This document shows positions 7,078 to 14,541 of a stretch of DNA of 37,171 nucleotides, piece after piece. Made by a program: the position numbers and the translations under genes. The DNA comes from a virus. The stretch covers positions 1 through 37,171 of IMG/VR virus record IMGVR_UViG_3300031841_002908; one strand, 5' to 3'. Below the pieces are notes generated by a model. It ran no database searches. It was not told the DNA's origin and worked only from the letters and a program-made list of their open reading frames with translations. Positions within the stretch are counted from its first letter, which is position 1. Each line of letters begins with the position of its first letter.

Positions 7078-7121
7078 AAAACTGCTCCTCTAACTGTTTA
7101 TTAGTATAAAGGAGCAGTTTT
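7078..7121 (-). terminator. Terminator-like stem that also holds the next gene's ribosome site
   Basis: Perfect 12-bp stem (7110-7121 with 7078-7089), loop of 20 bases, and on the minus strand a run of seven T directly after the stem, ending at the ATG at 7074. It fits a terminator for the outer-membrane gene upstream. The 3' arm contains the AGGAG used by the downstream gene, so read-through mRNA would hide it. Confidence 0.8.
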
Positions 7122-7131
7122 AAAAAGTCAA
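7103..7131 (-). promoter_or_regulatory. Sigma70-like promoter nested in the terminator stem-loop
   Basis: TTGACT (7131-7126), 17-base spacer, TATACT (7108-7103). Expected start near 7096. The resulting mRNA lacks the 5' arm of the stem, so the ribosome site of the 7074 gene would be free. Confidence 0.65.
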
Positions 7132-7143
7132 TTGAAATTTATT

Positions 7144-7539
7144 TTAGAATGACCACTTTGCGCCGATTGAGGTAGCTGTACGGTCTAGGTCAGCATCAAA
7201 GTCTGTGTTGCTGAAAAGTACAATTCCGTTAGCCATTTCGTATGATACGCTGATGCTTACGCCAGACATTGCATAATCGAAATCCCAGTCATCGTTCTCA
7301 AATCCTACAGAAGCGTCTAAGCTTAGGTCCATTGGTAGAGCAGCAGTTGCACCAAGTGTTGCAGCCATTGTTCTGTCACCACCGAACCAGTCGCCAGCTA
7401 CAGTAGCATCTGGAGTAGTTGTGTATTCAAAACTAGCGTATGGAGAAATCATGCTTCCGCCGCCTAGTTCCTGTGCACTTGCTGCACCTGCTACAGTTAC
7501 AGCCATTGCTGCTGCTGTAGTTGCGATAATAGTTTTCAT
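7144..7539 (-). CDS. Small outer-membrane beta-barrel protein with signal peptide
   Basis: 131 aa. Residues 1-22 form a clear Sec signal peptide ending AASA before QE. The mature part alternates polar and hydrophobic residues and is rich in Gly, Ser, Asp and aromatics, for example MISPYASFEYTTTPD and VSISVSYEMANGIVLFSN. It ends KWSF, and a terminal Phe is the usual BAM recognition signal of outer-membrane proteins. At about 109 mature residues it could form a small 6-8-strand barrel. GGAGG and two TAAATA boxes lie upstream and a strong terminator downstream. A host-surface change, such as exclusion of other phages, is possible; that role is inference. Confidence 0.75.
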   Translation of the reverse strand: MKTIIATTAAAMAVTVAGAASAQELGGGSMISPYASFEYTTTPDATVAGDWFGGDRTMAATLGATAALPMDLSLDASVGFENDDWDFDYAMSGVSISVSYEMANGIVLFSNTDFDADLDRTATSIGAKWSF

Positions 7540-7560
7540 AGGTTTTCCCTCCGTTTTAAA

Positions 7561-7577
7561 AACTAAATTATTTAGTT
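7561..7577 (-). promoter_or_regulatory. Late box inside a palindrome upstream of the outer-membrane gene
   Basis: The 17-base palindrome AACTAAATAATTTAGTT carries a TAAATA box at 7569-7574. mRNA starting there would lose the first arm; mRNA from the 7587 box would keep the whole stem. Confidence 0.5.
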
Positions 7578-7586
7578 AGTGTGTGT

Positions 7587-7592
7587 TATTTA
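7587..7592 (-). promoter_or_regulatory. Late promoter box (GATAAATAAC)
   Basis: TAAATA box about 48 bases upstream of the ATG at 7539. A 6-bp hairpin (7592-7597 with 7605-7610) abuts it and lies at the end of the H1-like gene. Confidence 0.55.
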
Positions 7593-7609
7593 TCCGATTT
7601 ACAGTCGGA

Positions 7610-7786
7610 TTATATGTCTTTTTTATGCTCTTGTATTTCTTTTCGGCGTTCTTTTGTTAGTTTAAAAAGTTCGCCTAATGCCTTTCTTGCCCTTACGGCT
7701 GCTGCCTTTACTTGTTTTTCTTCGAATAATTCTGCCTCTTTGATATAATTATTAAACTCTTGTACAATCTGTTCATGTAAATTCAT
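7610..7786 (-). CDS. Histone-H1-like small basic protein
   Basis: 58 aa, Lys/Arg/Glu-rich helix. Residues 26-48 (VKAAAVRARKALGELFKLTK) resemble the KAAGxRARKALxxLxKL core of bacterial histone-H1-like proteins, which bind DNA without strong sequence preference. Its ATG overlaps the glutaredoxin stop (TAATG), so it is the last gene of the nrdA-nrdB-grx group. A role in DNA condensation or host nucleoid change is possible. The similarity is short and not proof of DNA binding. Confidence 0.7.
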   Translation of the reverse strand: MNLHEQIVQEFNNYIKEAELFEEKQVKAAAVRARKALGELFKLTKERRKEIQEHKKDI

Positions 7787-8016
7787 TATGCCTGATCCTT
7801 AAAAAAATTATTTAGTTCAACATATCCTCCGATTAATTTATCATCGATAAAAATTTGTGGAAGTGTTTTTGCCTCAGGTACTGCTTCTAGGAGCTGCTCC
7901 CGGGTGTGTGTTTTTCCTATTTTGTTTTCAGTATACAATATATCTTTTGACTGCAATAATTTTTTTGCAGATTCGCAATATCCACAATGGTCTCTACTCC
8001 ATATTACAATGTTCAT
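7786..8016 (-). CDS. grx: Glutaredoxin
   Basis: 76 aa thioredoxin-fold redox protein. Active site C11-G-Y-C14, the cis-Pro segment TLPQIFID at about 50-57, and GGYVEL for glutathione binding. T4 NrdC has the same job of re-reducing ribonucleotide reductase, and this gene lies two genes downstream of nrdB in the same direction, so that role is likely. The C-terminal helix is short (NNFFKDQA). Confidence 0.93.
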   Translation of the reverse strand: MNIVIWSRDHCGYCESAKKLLQSKDILYTENKIGKTHTREQLLEAVPEAKTLPQIFIDDKLIGGYVELNNFFKDQA

Positions 8017-8028
8017 ATTTTGTCCTTT

Positions 8029-8319
8029 CTACGGCAATGCAATGCCAGTTGTAGAGCTTACATACTGTTTTGCTAAATCTTTCTCAGTTTTTACAATACA
8101 GGTAATGGCACTGCTTTTCAAAGTAAATTTACTATCATGACTAGCGCTAAACATAAACGGACCTAGACCTAAGCCTTGTCCTTGCATGATTAGCATCATT
8201 GGCTTTGATAGTGTCACACCATCTGCATTTTCACTATCGAATCTGCCAACTACTTCTTCACCACCGGTGAGCTTTAATGATACAGTGTCACCAGTTTTGT
8301 ATGGTGTTTCGATTAACAT
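8029..8319 (-). CDS. Small Sm/Hfq-like beta protein between nrdB and glutaredoxin
   Basis: 96 aa. Residues 8-42 (TGDTVSLKLTGGEEVVGRF, then a turn and VTLSKPMMLIM) follow the Sm1 pattern of strand, G-x-x-hydrophobic-x-G, and strand. A Gly-rich turn (GQGLGLGPFMF) follows, then a second strand pair. RNA binding is not shown; the fold could also be a small SH3-like barrel. Its ATG overlaps the nrdB stop region, so it is made with the reductase. Confidence 0.72.
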   Translation of the reverse strand: MLIETPYKTGDTVSLKLTGGEEVVGRFDSENADGVTLSKPMMLIMQGQGLGLGPFMFSASHDSKFTLKSSAITCIVKTEKDLAKQYVSSTTGIALP

Positions 8320-9422
8320 TATAATTTAAATCCTTTTAACATGTCATTATTTACGTCTTGTTTAATACCGCCTACAATATATGATTCTACTTCTGTCTCC
8401 TGCGGCGCTACTTGTAGTGTGTTTGAGCTTAACCAATGCTGTGTCCACGGTAGCGGATTTGTGTTAACTGGTGCATCGAAAATTGCATTGTATCCAAGTG
8501 CCTTGAGTCTGCGATTAGCAATGTATTCTACATACTGATGTAACAGCGTTTGATTAAGACCAATCATTGAGCCGTCCTTAAACAAATAGGTTGCCCATGC
8601 TTTTTCCTCGTCTACACATTCTCGCCACATATCATAAACTTCTTCTTCGCACTCTTTCGCGATGTCTACCATTTCTGGATCATCTTTGCCTTGAGCCCAA
8701 AGTTTTAAAATATGCGTAGTTAATGCAAGGTGCTGGGCCTCATCCCGTGCAATAAGACTAATAATCTTAGCACTTCCTTCCATGAGCTTTAATTCACCAA
8801 AACCAAAAGTACATGCAAAAGAAACATAGAAACGCAAACCTTCTAAGATGTTTACATTCATCATTGCCAAGTAAAGTTTTTTCTTAACTTCACGCATAGA
8901 CCCTTTCTTGTGATGGAACCAATTATCACTCGCTTCATTAAATGCATCGTAGTTTTTGGTAACTGATACTGCACGTTCGATAATTTTATCATCTTCAAGG
9001 ATAGTGTCTAGCACTTCGCTCGGATCGCTGTAGATGTTTTTCATAATGTGAGTATACGAGCGACTGTGAATAGTTTCAAAAAAGTCCCAAGTCACAATAC
9101 AACCCTCAAGCTCAGGAATACTTACGTGAGGCAAGAAGCTAAGACATGGTCCACGTCCTTGCACACTATCTAGCAGAGTTTGATATTTTAAGTTTGCAGT
9201 AAAAATATGTTTTTGCTCTGGCCTAAAGTTTGCATAGTCTGCTCGATCTTTTTGCAAACTGACTTCTTCAGGTCTCCAAAAATAACCAAGCATAGTTTGG
9301 TTAAGTTTATCAAACACGGGAAACTTGAATACATCATAGCGCTGAGTATTTTGTTCAGCTCCAAAAAACATATTTTGTTTTGTGAAATCAACTTTCTCTT
9401 GATTAAAAACGGTCTTACTCAT
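8319..9422 (-). CDS. nrdB: Ribonucleotide reductase class Ia, small subunit
   Basis: 367 aa; carries the diiron-tyrosyl radical that starts ribonucleotide reduction. The ligands are visible: Asp in KYQTLLDSVQGR, Glu and His with the radical Tyr in FETIHSRSYTHI, Glu in LEGLRFYVSFACTFGFGE, and Glu/His in IARDEAQHL. All residues of a working enzyme are present. I chose ATG 9422, which overlaps the nrdA stop as ATGA, over ATG 9431, whose ribosome site would be only two bases away. Stoichiometric expression with nrdA is likely. Confidence 0.97.
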   Translation of the reverse strand: MSKTVFNQEKVDFTKQNMFFGAEQNTQRYDVFKFPVFDKLNQTMLGYFWRPEEVSLQKDRADYANFRPEQKHIFTANLKYQTLLDSVQGRGPCLSFLPHVSIPELEGCIVTWDFFETIHSRSYTHIMKNIYSDPSEVLDTILEDDKIIERAVSVTKNYDAFNEASDNWFHHKKGSMREVKKKLYLAMMNVNILEGLRFYVSFACTFGFGELKLMEGSAKIISLIARDEAQHLALTTHILKLWAQGKDDPEMVDIAKECEEEVYDMWRECVDEEKAWATYLFKDGSMIGLNQTLLHQYVEYIANRRLKALGYNAIFDAPVNTNPLPWTQHWLSSNTLQVAPQETEVESYIVGGIKQDVNNDMLKGFKL

Positions 9423-11731
9423 ATTGCACATGCCTCACACATTTCGTCTTCCTCAGGAAGATCTTCTAAAATAATATTTTCTTCGACTTTAGGTTCTTCA
9501 TCTGTAATCTCAGACGGATCAACTTTGTAATCATAAGTGTTTTGATAGTAGCTTGTCTTCCAACCTAGCTTGTAGGTAGTTAACAAGTCTTGCATCATTA
9601 CACTCATTGGTACTTCATTGTCCTGATACTGTATTGGATTATAACTCCAATTTGCAGAAATTGCTTGATCAAAAAACTTCTGCATAGCAGCAACAATCTT
9701 TATGTAACCCTCGTTGCCTTTCATATCCCAAAGCAAAGTATAGTGTTGCTTTAGTGATTGATACTGTGGCACAATTTGCTTTAATGGCCCTTTTTTACTT
9801 TTCTTAACGCTTAAATATCCACGTGGCGGTTCGATGCCATTTGTTGCATTACACACTACACTTGAACTTTCACTTGGCATTTGAGCACTCAGTGTAGAAT
9901 GCCGCAATCCCCATGTTGCAATATCTTCACGTAGTGCATCCCAATCGTGTCGTAGATCTACACCGCCGATTGCTTCGTCGACGTCTTGTTTGTAAGTATC
10001 AATCGGAAGCACGTTATCTGCATATTTTGTGCGTTCGAAATATTCACACTGGCCACGTTCTTGTGCAAGTTTGTTTGATGCCTTAAGCAGATAGTACTGG
10101 AAACTTTCGGTAAGTTTGTGTACAAGCACTGCTGCTTCATTATCTTCATAACTAACTTTATTTTTTGCAAGGAAGTGGGCAAGCCCTACATAACCAATAC
10201 CTAGTGAGCGACGTGCTTTAGTGGAAATTTCTGCTGCTTGTACTGGGTACTTTTGGTAATCAATAATCTGCTCCAAAGCTCTTACTGCAAGATCGCAAAG
10301 ATCTTCAAGATCGTCTAGTTCTTTGATAAGCCCAACGTTTATAGCGCTTAAAATACAAAGTGCAATTTCGCCATCTTTATCATCGATATGATCTAAAGGT
10401 GTCGTAGGCAATGTAATCTCTTGACATAAGTTACTCATATAAACTTTGTCTTTAAAAGAACTATGTGTGTTTGCGTGATCTACATTCATAATGTAGATAC
10501 GTCCAGTCTCAGCTCGTTCCTTAATTAACTCACTAAACAGTTCCATTGCAGGGACACGCTTTTTTGGAATAGAACGACTGTTCTCGTATTGCTGATAAAG
10601 TTCTTCAAACTCGTCCGGATCGCCAAAGTAAGCTTCGTAGAGCCCTGGAACATCATGTGGTGAAAATAATGTAATATCTTCTCCGTTCAGCAGCCTAGTG
10701 TACATTGTCCTGTTGAGTTGTATACTGTAGTCCAATTTTCTTACACGACTGTCTTCTGTGCCTTTGTTGTTTTTCAACACAAGTATATCTTCAATCTCTT
10801 GATGCCACAACGGGAAATGAACAGTAGCACTACCTCCTCGTACTCCGTTCTGTGTACAACATCGTACAGTAGATTCAAACTTTTTTAAGAACGGAACCAC
10901 CCCAGTGTGCGCAACTTCGCCGCCGCGGATTTTACTGTTGACTCCACGAATTCTACCAGCATTAATCCCGATACCAGCACGTTGAGCGGTATAGCGGCCA
11001 ATAGCCATATCACTAGAGAAAATGCTGTTGAGAGTGTCATCACTATCCACAAGCACACAGCTAGCAAATTGACGTATTGGCGTTCTAACCCCTGCCATAA
11101 CGGGTGTAGGAATGTTAACTTTGAATAGAGAAATTGCATCATAGTACTTCTTTACATATTGTAAGCGCTCTGCTTTAGGATAATCAGCAAATAGTGTTGC
11201 TGCAATCATCATGTACATAAACTGTGGCGTTTCAAAAATTTCCCCAGAGGATCGATCCTGTACTAGGTACTTATCAACTACTTGTCTTAGTCCTGCATAT
11301 GTAAAGTTTTCATCACGTTTGTGATGGATATAAGAATCTAATTTATCAATCTCTTCTTGACTGTACATTGACAAAATTTCGCGATCGTATACACCACGGA
11401 AAATATTTTTCTCAATGATTTGACTTAGTGTAATAGTTTGGTATCCGCCAAACACTTGCTTGTACAAGCCGTAAGATAGTAGTCGTGCTGCTGCATATTG
11501 ATAGTTTGGAGTTTCAAGATTTATAAGATCGCTAGCGCTTCGTACAAGTACTTCTTGTATCTCTCCAGTCGACATACCGTTATAGAATTGTATGTTTGCA
11601 TTCATTTCAATTTGACTACTACTTACACCAGCTAGTCCATTACATGCTTCTTCTACAACGAAGTGAATTTTGTCGATGTCGAGTGGTTCTCGAGAACCAT
11701 CACGCTTGACAATCATTATATCTCGATTCAT
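9419..11731 (-). CDS. nrdA: Ribonucleotide reductase class Ia, large subunit
   Basis: 770 aa; reduces NDPs to dNDPs. N-terminal ATP-cone (about 5-95, starting IMIVKRDGSREPLDIDKI). Catalytic residues: C225 in FASCVLVD, N434/C436/E438 in SNLCQEI, C459 in ALCILSAINVG, and the YY radical-transfer pair in KTSYYQNTYD. The C-terminal redox pair is CEAC (C765, C768), closer spaced than CX4C of E. coli. A strong sigma70-like promoter and GGAG precede it, so it is an early gene at the head of nrdA-nrdB-Sm-like-grx-H1-like. Confidence 0.97.
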   Translation of the reverse strand: MNRDIMIVKRDGSREPLDIDKIHFVVEEACNGLAGVSSSQIEMNANIQFYNGMSTGEIQEVLVRSASDLINLETPNYQYAAARLLSYGLYKQVFGGYQTITLSQIIEKNIFRGVYDREILSMYSQEEIDKLDSYIHHKRDENFTYAGLRQVVDKYLVQDRSSGEIFETPQFMYMMIAATLFADYPKAERLQYVKKYYDAISLFKVNIPTPVMAGVRTPIRQFASCVLVDSDDTLNSIFSSDMAIGRYTAQRAGIGINAGRIRGVNSKIRGGEVAHTGVVPFLKKFESTVRCCTQNGVRGGSATVHFPLWHQEIEDILVLKNNKGTEDSRVRKLDYSIQLNRTMYTRLLNGEDITLFSPHDVPGLYEAYFGDPDEFEELYQQYENSRSIPKKRVPAMELFSELIKERAETGRIYIMNVDHANTHSSFKDKVYMSNLCQEITLPTTPLDHIDDKDGEIALCILSAINVGLIKELDDLEDLCDLAVRALEQIIDYQKYPVQAAEISTKARRSLGIGYVGLAHFLAKNKVSYEDNEAAVLVHKLTESFQYYLLKASNKLAQERGQCEYFERTKYADNVLPIDTYKQDVDEAIGGVDLRHDWDALREDIATWGLRHSTLSAQMPSESSSVVCNATNGIEPPRGYLSVKKSKKGPLKQIVPQYQSLKQHYTLLWDMKGNEGYIKIVAAMQKFFDQAISANWSYNPIQYQDNEVPMSVMMQDLLTTYKLGWKTSYYQNTYDYKVDPSEITDEEPKVEENIILEDLPEEDEMCEACAI

Positions 11732-11751
11732 AACTGCTCCAAATTTTTATT

Positions 11752-11780
11752 ATTATAGTAGGTATTCCGCCAAAAGTCAA
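11752..11780 (-). promoter_or_regulatory. Strong sigma70-like promoter of the nrdA group
   Basis: TTGACT (11780-11775), 17-base spacer, exact TATAAT (11757-11752). Expected start near 11745, leader about 14 bases with GGAG. Confidence 0.85.
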
Positions 11781-11819
11781 TATTATTTTGTTGGTATAAT
11801 ATGTATCTCGAATTGGCGT

Positions 11820-11833
11820 AGTGTTATAACACT
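11820..11833. repeat. 14-bp perfect palindrome upstream of nrdA
   Basis: AGTGTTATAACACT lies 40 bases upstream of the nrdA -35 and 20 bases after the beta-helix gene stop. No loop and no T-run, so it looks more like an operator than a terminator. No matching regulator is seen in the window. Confidence 0.5.
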
Positions 11834-11853
11834 GCTTAATGGGTTTTGTGAAA

Positions 11854-13485
11854 TTATTTTATCAATTCTACAGAATATCTAAACTTACAACTTCCTAGTA
11901 GATCGTTTTTTACGCCTAGTAAAATTGTTTCGTCTGAGCTATCACCGTTGACATCTGTAAGTGTTGCATTAAACAAGAAATCTAATTCTTTGTTTGCATC
12001 ACCTTCGTAGTCGTAACTGTCACTTATCCTTACAGTATTAGATACTCCATTACAAGTAACACGAAGTTCGCCCGATCTAGTGGCACTAAAGTCTAAACTG
12101 TTTAGATGATAGCGGATTTTAAACTGCTGTGCTTCAACACCTGTATCTGCAGGAAGTCTAAGTCTTGTTACATAGGTACTACTTGATCCTATTTGTCGTT
12201 CTATATAATACCTGCTGGTATGATTCACACTACCTTGAATCTCATTTATGTACGGGTAACCTACGTAGGTGTTATCACTGAGAATTTTTGATCTAGAAAA
12301 GTAATCATTTATGCTTGCATTACCTGCAATATCAAATCGCAAAACAGGATGTGCTGCTTCATAATCAGCGCCGTGGTTATTTCCTACAAATTCAAACGTG
12401 TTTTCTTGGCTCACATTATCGTAACCAAACTTAAAATAAATTGCCTGCTGACTTACGTCCTTAAATGTAGAATTTTCAACTTTGTTTTGTATTGCTCCTG
12501 TTCTTATACCACTTGACGAGGACGAATCTAAAGTTGAAACTCCTACACCGAATCCTAGTCCAACACCTAAGTCGTAAAAATTACAACTTTCCCAAAGATT
12601 AAATTCAGTATCCCAATCGCTGTATACAGCATAAGACAAGTGATCAAATTTACAATTAACAAATCTGTTGTTAGTGCTTTTTACACTGGCACTCAAATTG
12701 TTTAGAACAATTCCACTATTGGCAGATGTAATGCCGTCTGTTGATGACCATGCACCTTTAAACTTTACATTTTCAAATATGCTATCTTTACAGCTATCCA
12801 TTTGTAAAATTGTATTATTTTGCGTAGTTTCTAAATTACAATTACGGAATAACAAATGACTGCTTTGATTTGCTGTAGTGCTGGTACTGTGTGCAGCTGG
12901 TGATCCAGGGGTGCTGTCTTCGTTTACTGTAACAAAACAAACAGTTTGAGATCCTGTGTTTCTAATGACAGTGTTGTCTATACCCTCACCTACTATATTA
13001 ACATGAGGTGGTAAGTATACAGTATTAGTGATAGTGTACACACCTGCAGGAAAATATAACACAACTCTGCTCTTTTCCGTGCCTTTAGTAGACGTGTTTA
13101 GATATAATTGGTCAACTGCGTTCTGTAACAATGTTGTTACATCTTGTGTGCTTGTGCCAGTCATACCAAAATCAGCAGCAGAAGCAAAATCATCTAATTT
13201 ATTTTGCAACGTGCGTTTGGTATTGTCCGTTACGCCTGTTCTAATATAGCCTAGATCTGAATTGTATGAATACTCATTTGCTAATTGAAAGATGTTTGAC
13301 TCATTTGTTAATATCTGTGTGTTACCAACAGCTGGCGCACCTTCACTAACAGAACCATTACCTATAAAAAGCTCTTGAGTATCTACAGCCCAACCTAGCT
13401 CACCACTTGCTAATTGTGGTAAACCTGAACCTGAATTCTTTTTACCACGTCTTACTTGTATTTTACTGATCTGAACAACAGCCAT
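11854..13485 (-). CDS. Beta-helix fibre/tailspike with Mtd-type N-terminal domain
   Basis: 543 aa. Residues 1-50 (ISKIQVRRGKK, LASGELGWAVDTQELFIGNG) match the small N-terminal domain of major tropism determinant proteins found on many phage fibres. Residues about 85-400 read as a right-handed parallel beta-helix of the pectate-lyase type: VVLYFPAGVYTITNTVYLPP, VNIVGEGIDNTVIRN, then repeated short turns with Asn and Cys (FRNCNLE, FENVKFKG, FVNCKFDH, WESCNFYD). The last 140 residues form a separate beta domain. Probably a receptor-binding or glycan-degrading tail protein; no catalytic residues could be assigned. Confidence 0.8.
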   Translation of the reverse strand: MAVVQISKIQVRRGKKNSGSGLPQLASGELGWAVDTQELFIGNGSVSEGAPAVGNTQILTNESNIFQLANEYSYNSDLGYIRTGVTDNTKRTLQNKLDDFASAADFGMTGTSTQDVTTLLQNAVDQLYLNTSTKGTEKSRVVLYFPAGVYTITNTVYLPPHVNIVGEGIDNTVIRNTGSQTVCFVTVNEDSTPGSPAAHSTSTTANQSSHLLFRNCNLETTQNNTILQMDSCKDSIFENVKFKGAWSSTDGITSANSGIVLNNLSASVKSTNNRFVNCKFDHLSYAVYSDWDTEFNLWESCNFYDLGVGLGFGVGVSTLDSSSSSGIRTGAIQNKVENSTFKDVSQQAIYFKFGYDNVSQENTFEFVGNNHGADYEAAHPVLRFDIAGNASINDYFSRSKILSDNTYVGYPYINEIQGSVNHTSRYYIERQIGSSSTYVTRLRLPADTGVEAQQFKIRYHLNSLDFSATRSGELRVTCNGVSNTVRISDSYDYEGDANKELDFLFNATLTDVNGDSSDETILLGVKNDLLGSCKFRYSVELIK

Positions 13486-13508
13486 TAGATTACCTCACCT
13501 ATATAAGC

Positions 13509-13514
13509 TATTTA
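13509..13514 (-). promoter_or_regulatory. Late promoter box (GATAAATAGC)
   Basis: TAAATA box 24 bases upstream of the beta-helix fibre start, with GAGG in the leader. Confidence 0.65.
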
Positions 13515-13524
13515 TCAGCTTTTC

Positions 13525-14076
13525 CTAGTTTGCTAAAGGGTTATCCAAAGCTAATTGTAGTTTAGAGTTTAAGCGATTTTCGAGCTCATTGATTTTTCTA
13601 TCTGTATCTGCATATAATTGATCTCGCTTAGTATCAAATCTTTGATCTGCAATATCAATCATTTCTCGCACATCTGCTTCGGAAGCATTTACACGATTTT
13701 CAATTCTATCTACTAGATCTTCCACTCTGCCTACATCATCTTTTAGATCATTACGTATGTCTCTTGCATAATCTGTAGCTTGCATTACAGCGTCTTCAGT
13801 AGCATCCATTTGTTCTGCAAGCACACTCATCTGTTGCTCTATTCCCGACAGGTCTGGTGCTACATACGATTGGATCATTTCTTTCATATCCATGTAATCA
13901 TTATATACTGTAAAAGCGCCATATAAACCACCTACTACGCTAGAAGCAAGGGCAAATGCTGCCCCTGCTGTAACTGCTGTTACTTTAATACCAAGTATTT
14001 TAAATTCTTTGTTTTTTAAATTCTCGATACTATCTTCTAGTTGTTCGAGGCCTTCTCCTAAATCTTTGTCAGCCAC
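13525..14076 (-). CDS. Membrane-anchored coiled-coil protein
   Basis: 183 aa, not recognised. A hydrophobic segment at about 28-57 (VTAVTAGAAFALASSVVGGL) separates a charged N-terminus from a long acidic coiled coil (about 70-175, heptad pattern, very rich in Asp, Glu and Arg). It lies between the fibre and the nuclease gene with GGAG upstream. It may act in the envelope during entry or lysis, or be a virion protein. Confidence 0.75.
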   Translation of the reverse strand: MADKDLGEGLEQLEDSIENLKNKEFKILGIKVTAVTAGAAFALASSVVGGLYGAFTVYNDYMDMKEMIQSYVAPDLSGIEQQMSVLAEQMDATEDAVMQATDYARDIRNDLKDDVGRVEDLVDRIENRVNASEADVREMIDIADQRFDTKRDQLYADTDRKINELENRLNSKLQLALDNPLAN

Positions 14077-14088
14077 GTTTTTATCTCC

Positions 14089-14523
14089 TTAATCTAGGAC
14101 TACTTTACCTTCTGCAAGTAGTCTTTCTCTATTTTTCATGTGTTGTTCTTGTACGTCATCTTTGCTTTGGCCATGGTAAGGTACTGCATGACCTTCTTCA
14201 ATTAAAAAAGCAGTTACACGTTTTTCGCCAATTAAAAAATCACCAAGAATACGTCCAAACTTGCCTTTCATATCTTCGCCGTTTTTTGCTACTTCGGTCT
14301 TTAAGACTTGATAAGAACCTTCAGGTAATAATTCTTTCAACCGTTCTTTACTTGCTAATCCAAATGCTTTTTCTGTTAAATCTCTAGTTCTTGATTCAGG
14401 AGTGTCTATTCCCATAATTCGAACTCGTTCGTCCGTTAGACATACGCCAAAACCTAGATCAATATCAACGTCAACTGTGTCGCCGTCAACTACTTTTAAA
14501 ATTTTTGCTCTATATTGATACAT
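14089..14523 (-). CDS. Thermonuclease (staphylococcal nuclease family)
   Basis: 144 aa Ca-dependent sugar-nonspecific nuclease fold. VVDGDTVDVDID gives the metal-binding Asp pair (D13, D15). ERVRIMGIDTPES gives R35, D40 and E43, the same numbering as the staphylococcal enzyme, and KFGRILGDF gives the second catalytic Arg (R91). All catalytic positions are kept, so it should be active. No signal peptide, so it acts in the cytoplasm or the virion; host DNA or RNA breakdown is a reasonable role. TATAATAAAGGAG precedes the start. Confidence 0.93.
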   Translation of the reverse strand: MYQYRAKILKVVDGDTVDVDIDLGFGVCLTDERVRIMGIDTPESRTRDLTEKAFGLASKERLKELLPEGSYQVLKTEVAKNGEDMKGKFGRILGDFLIGEKRVTAFLIEEGHAVPYHGQSKDDVQEQHMKNRERLLAEGKVVLD

Positions 14524-14541
14524 ACCCTCTCCTTTATTATA

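Noticed and set aside
11854-13485. Diversity-generating retroelement suggested by the Mtd-type N-terminus
   Set aside because: No reverse transcriptase and no template/variable repeat pair was seen; this N-terminal domain is common on ordinary fibres.
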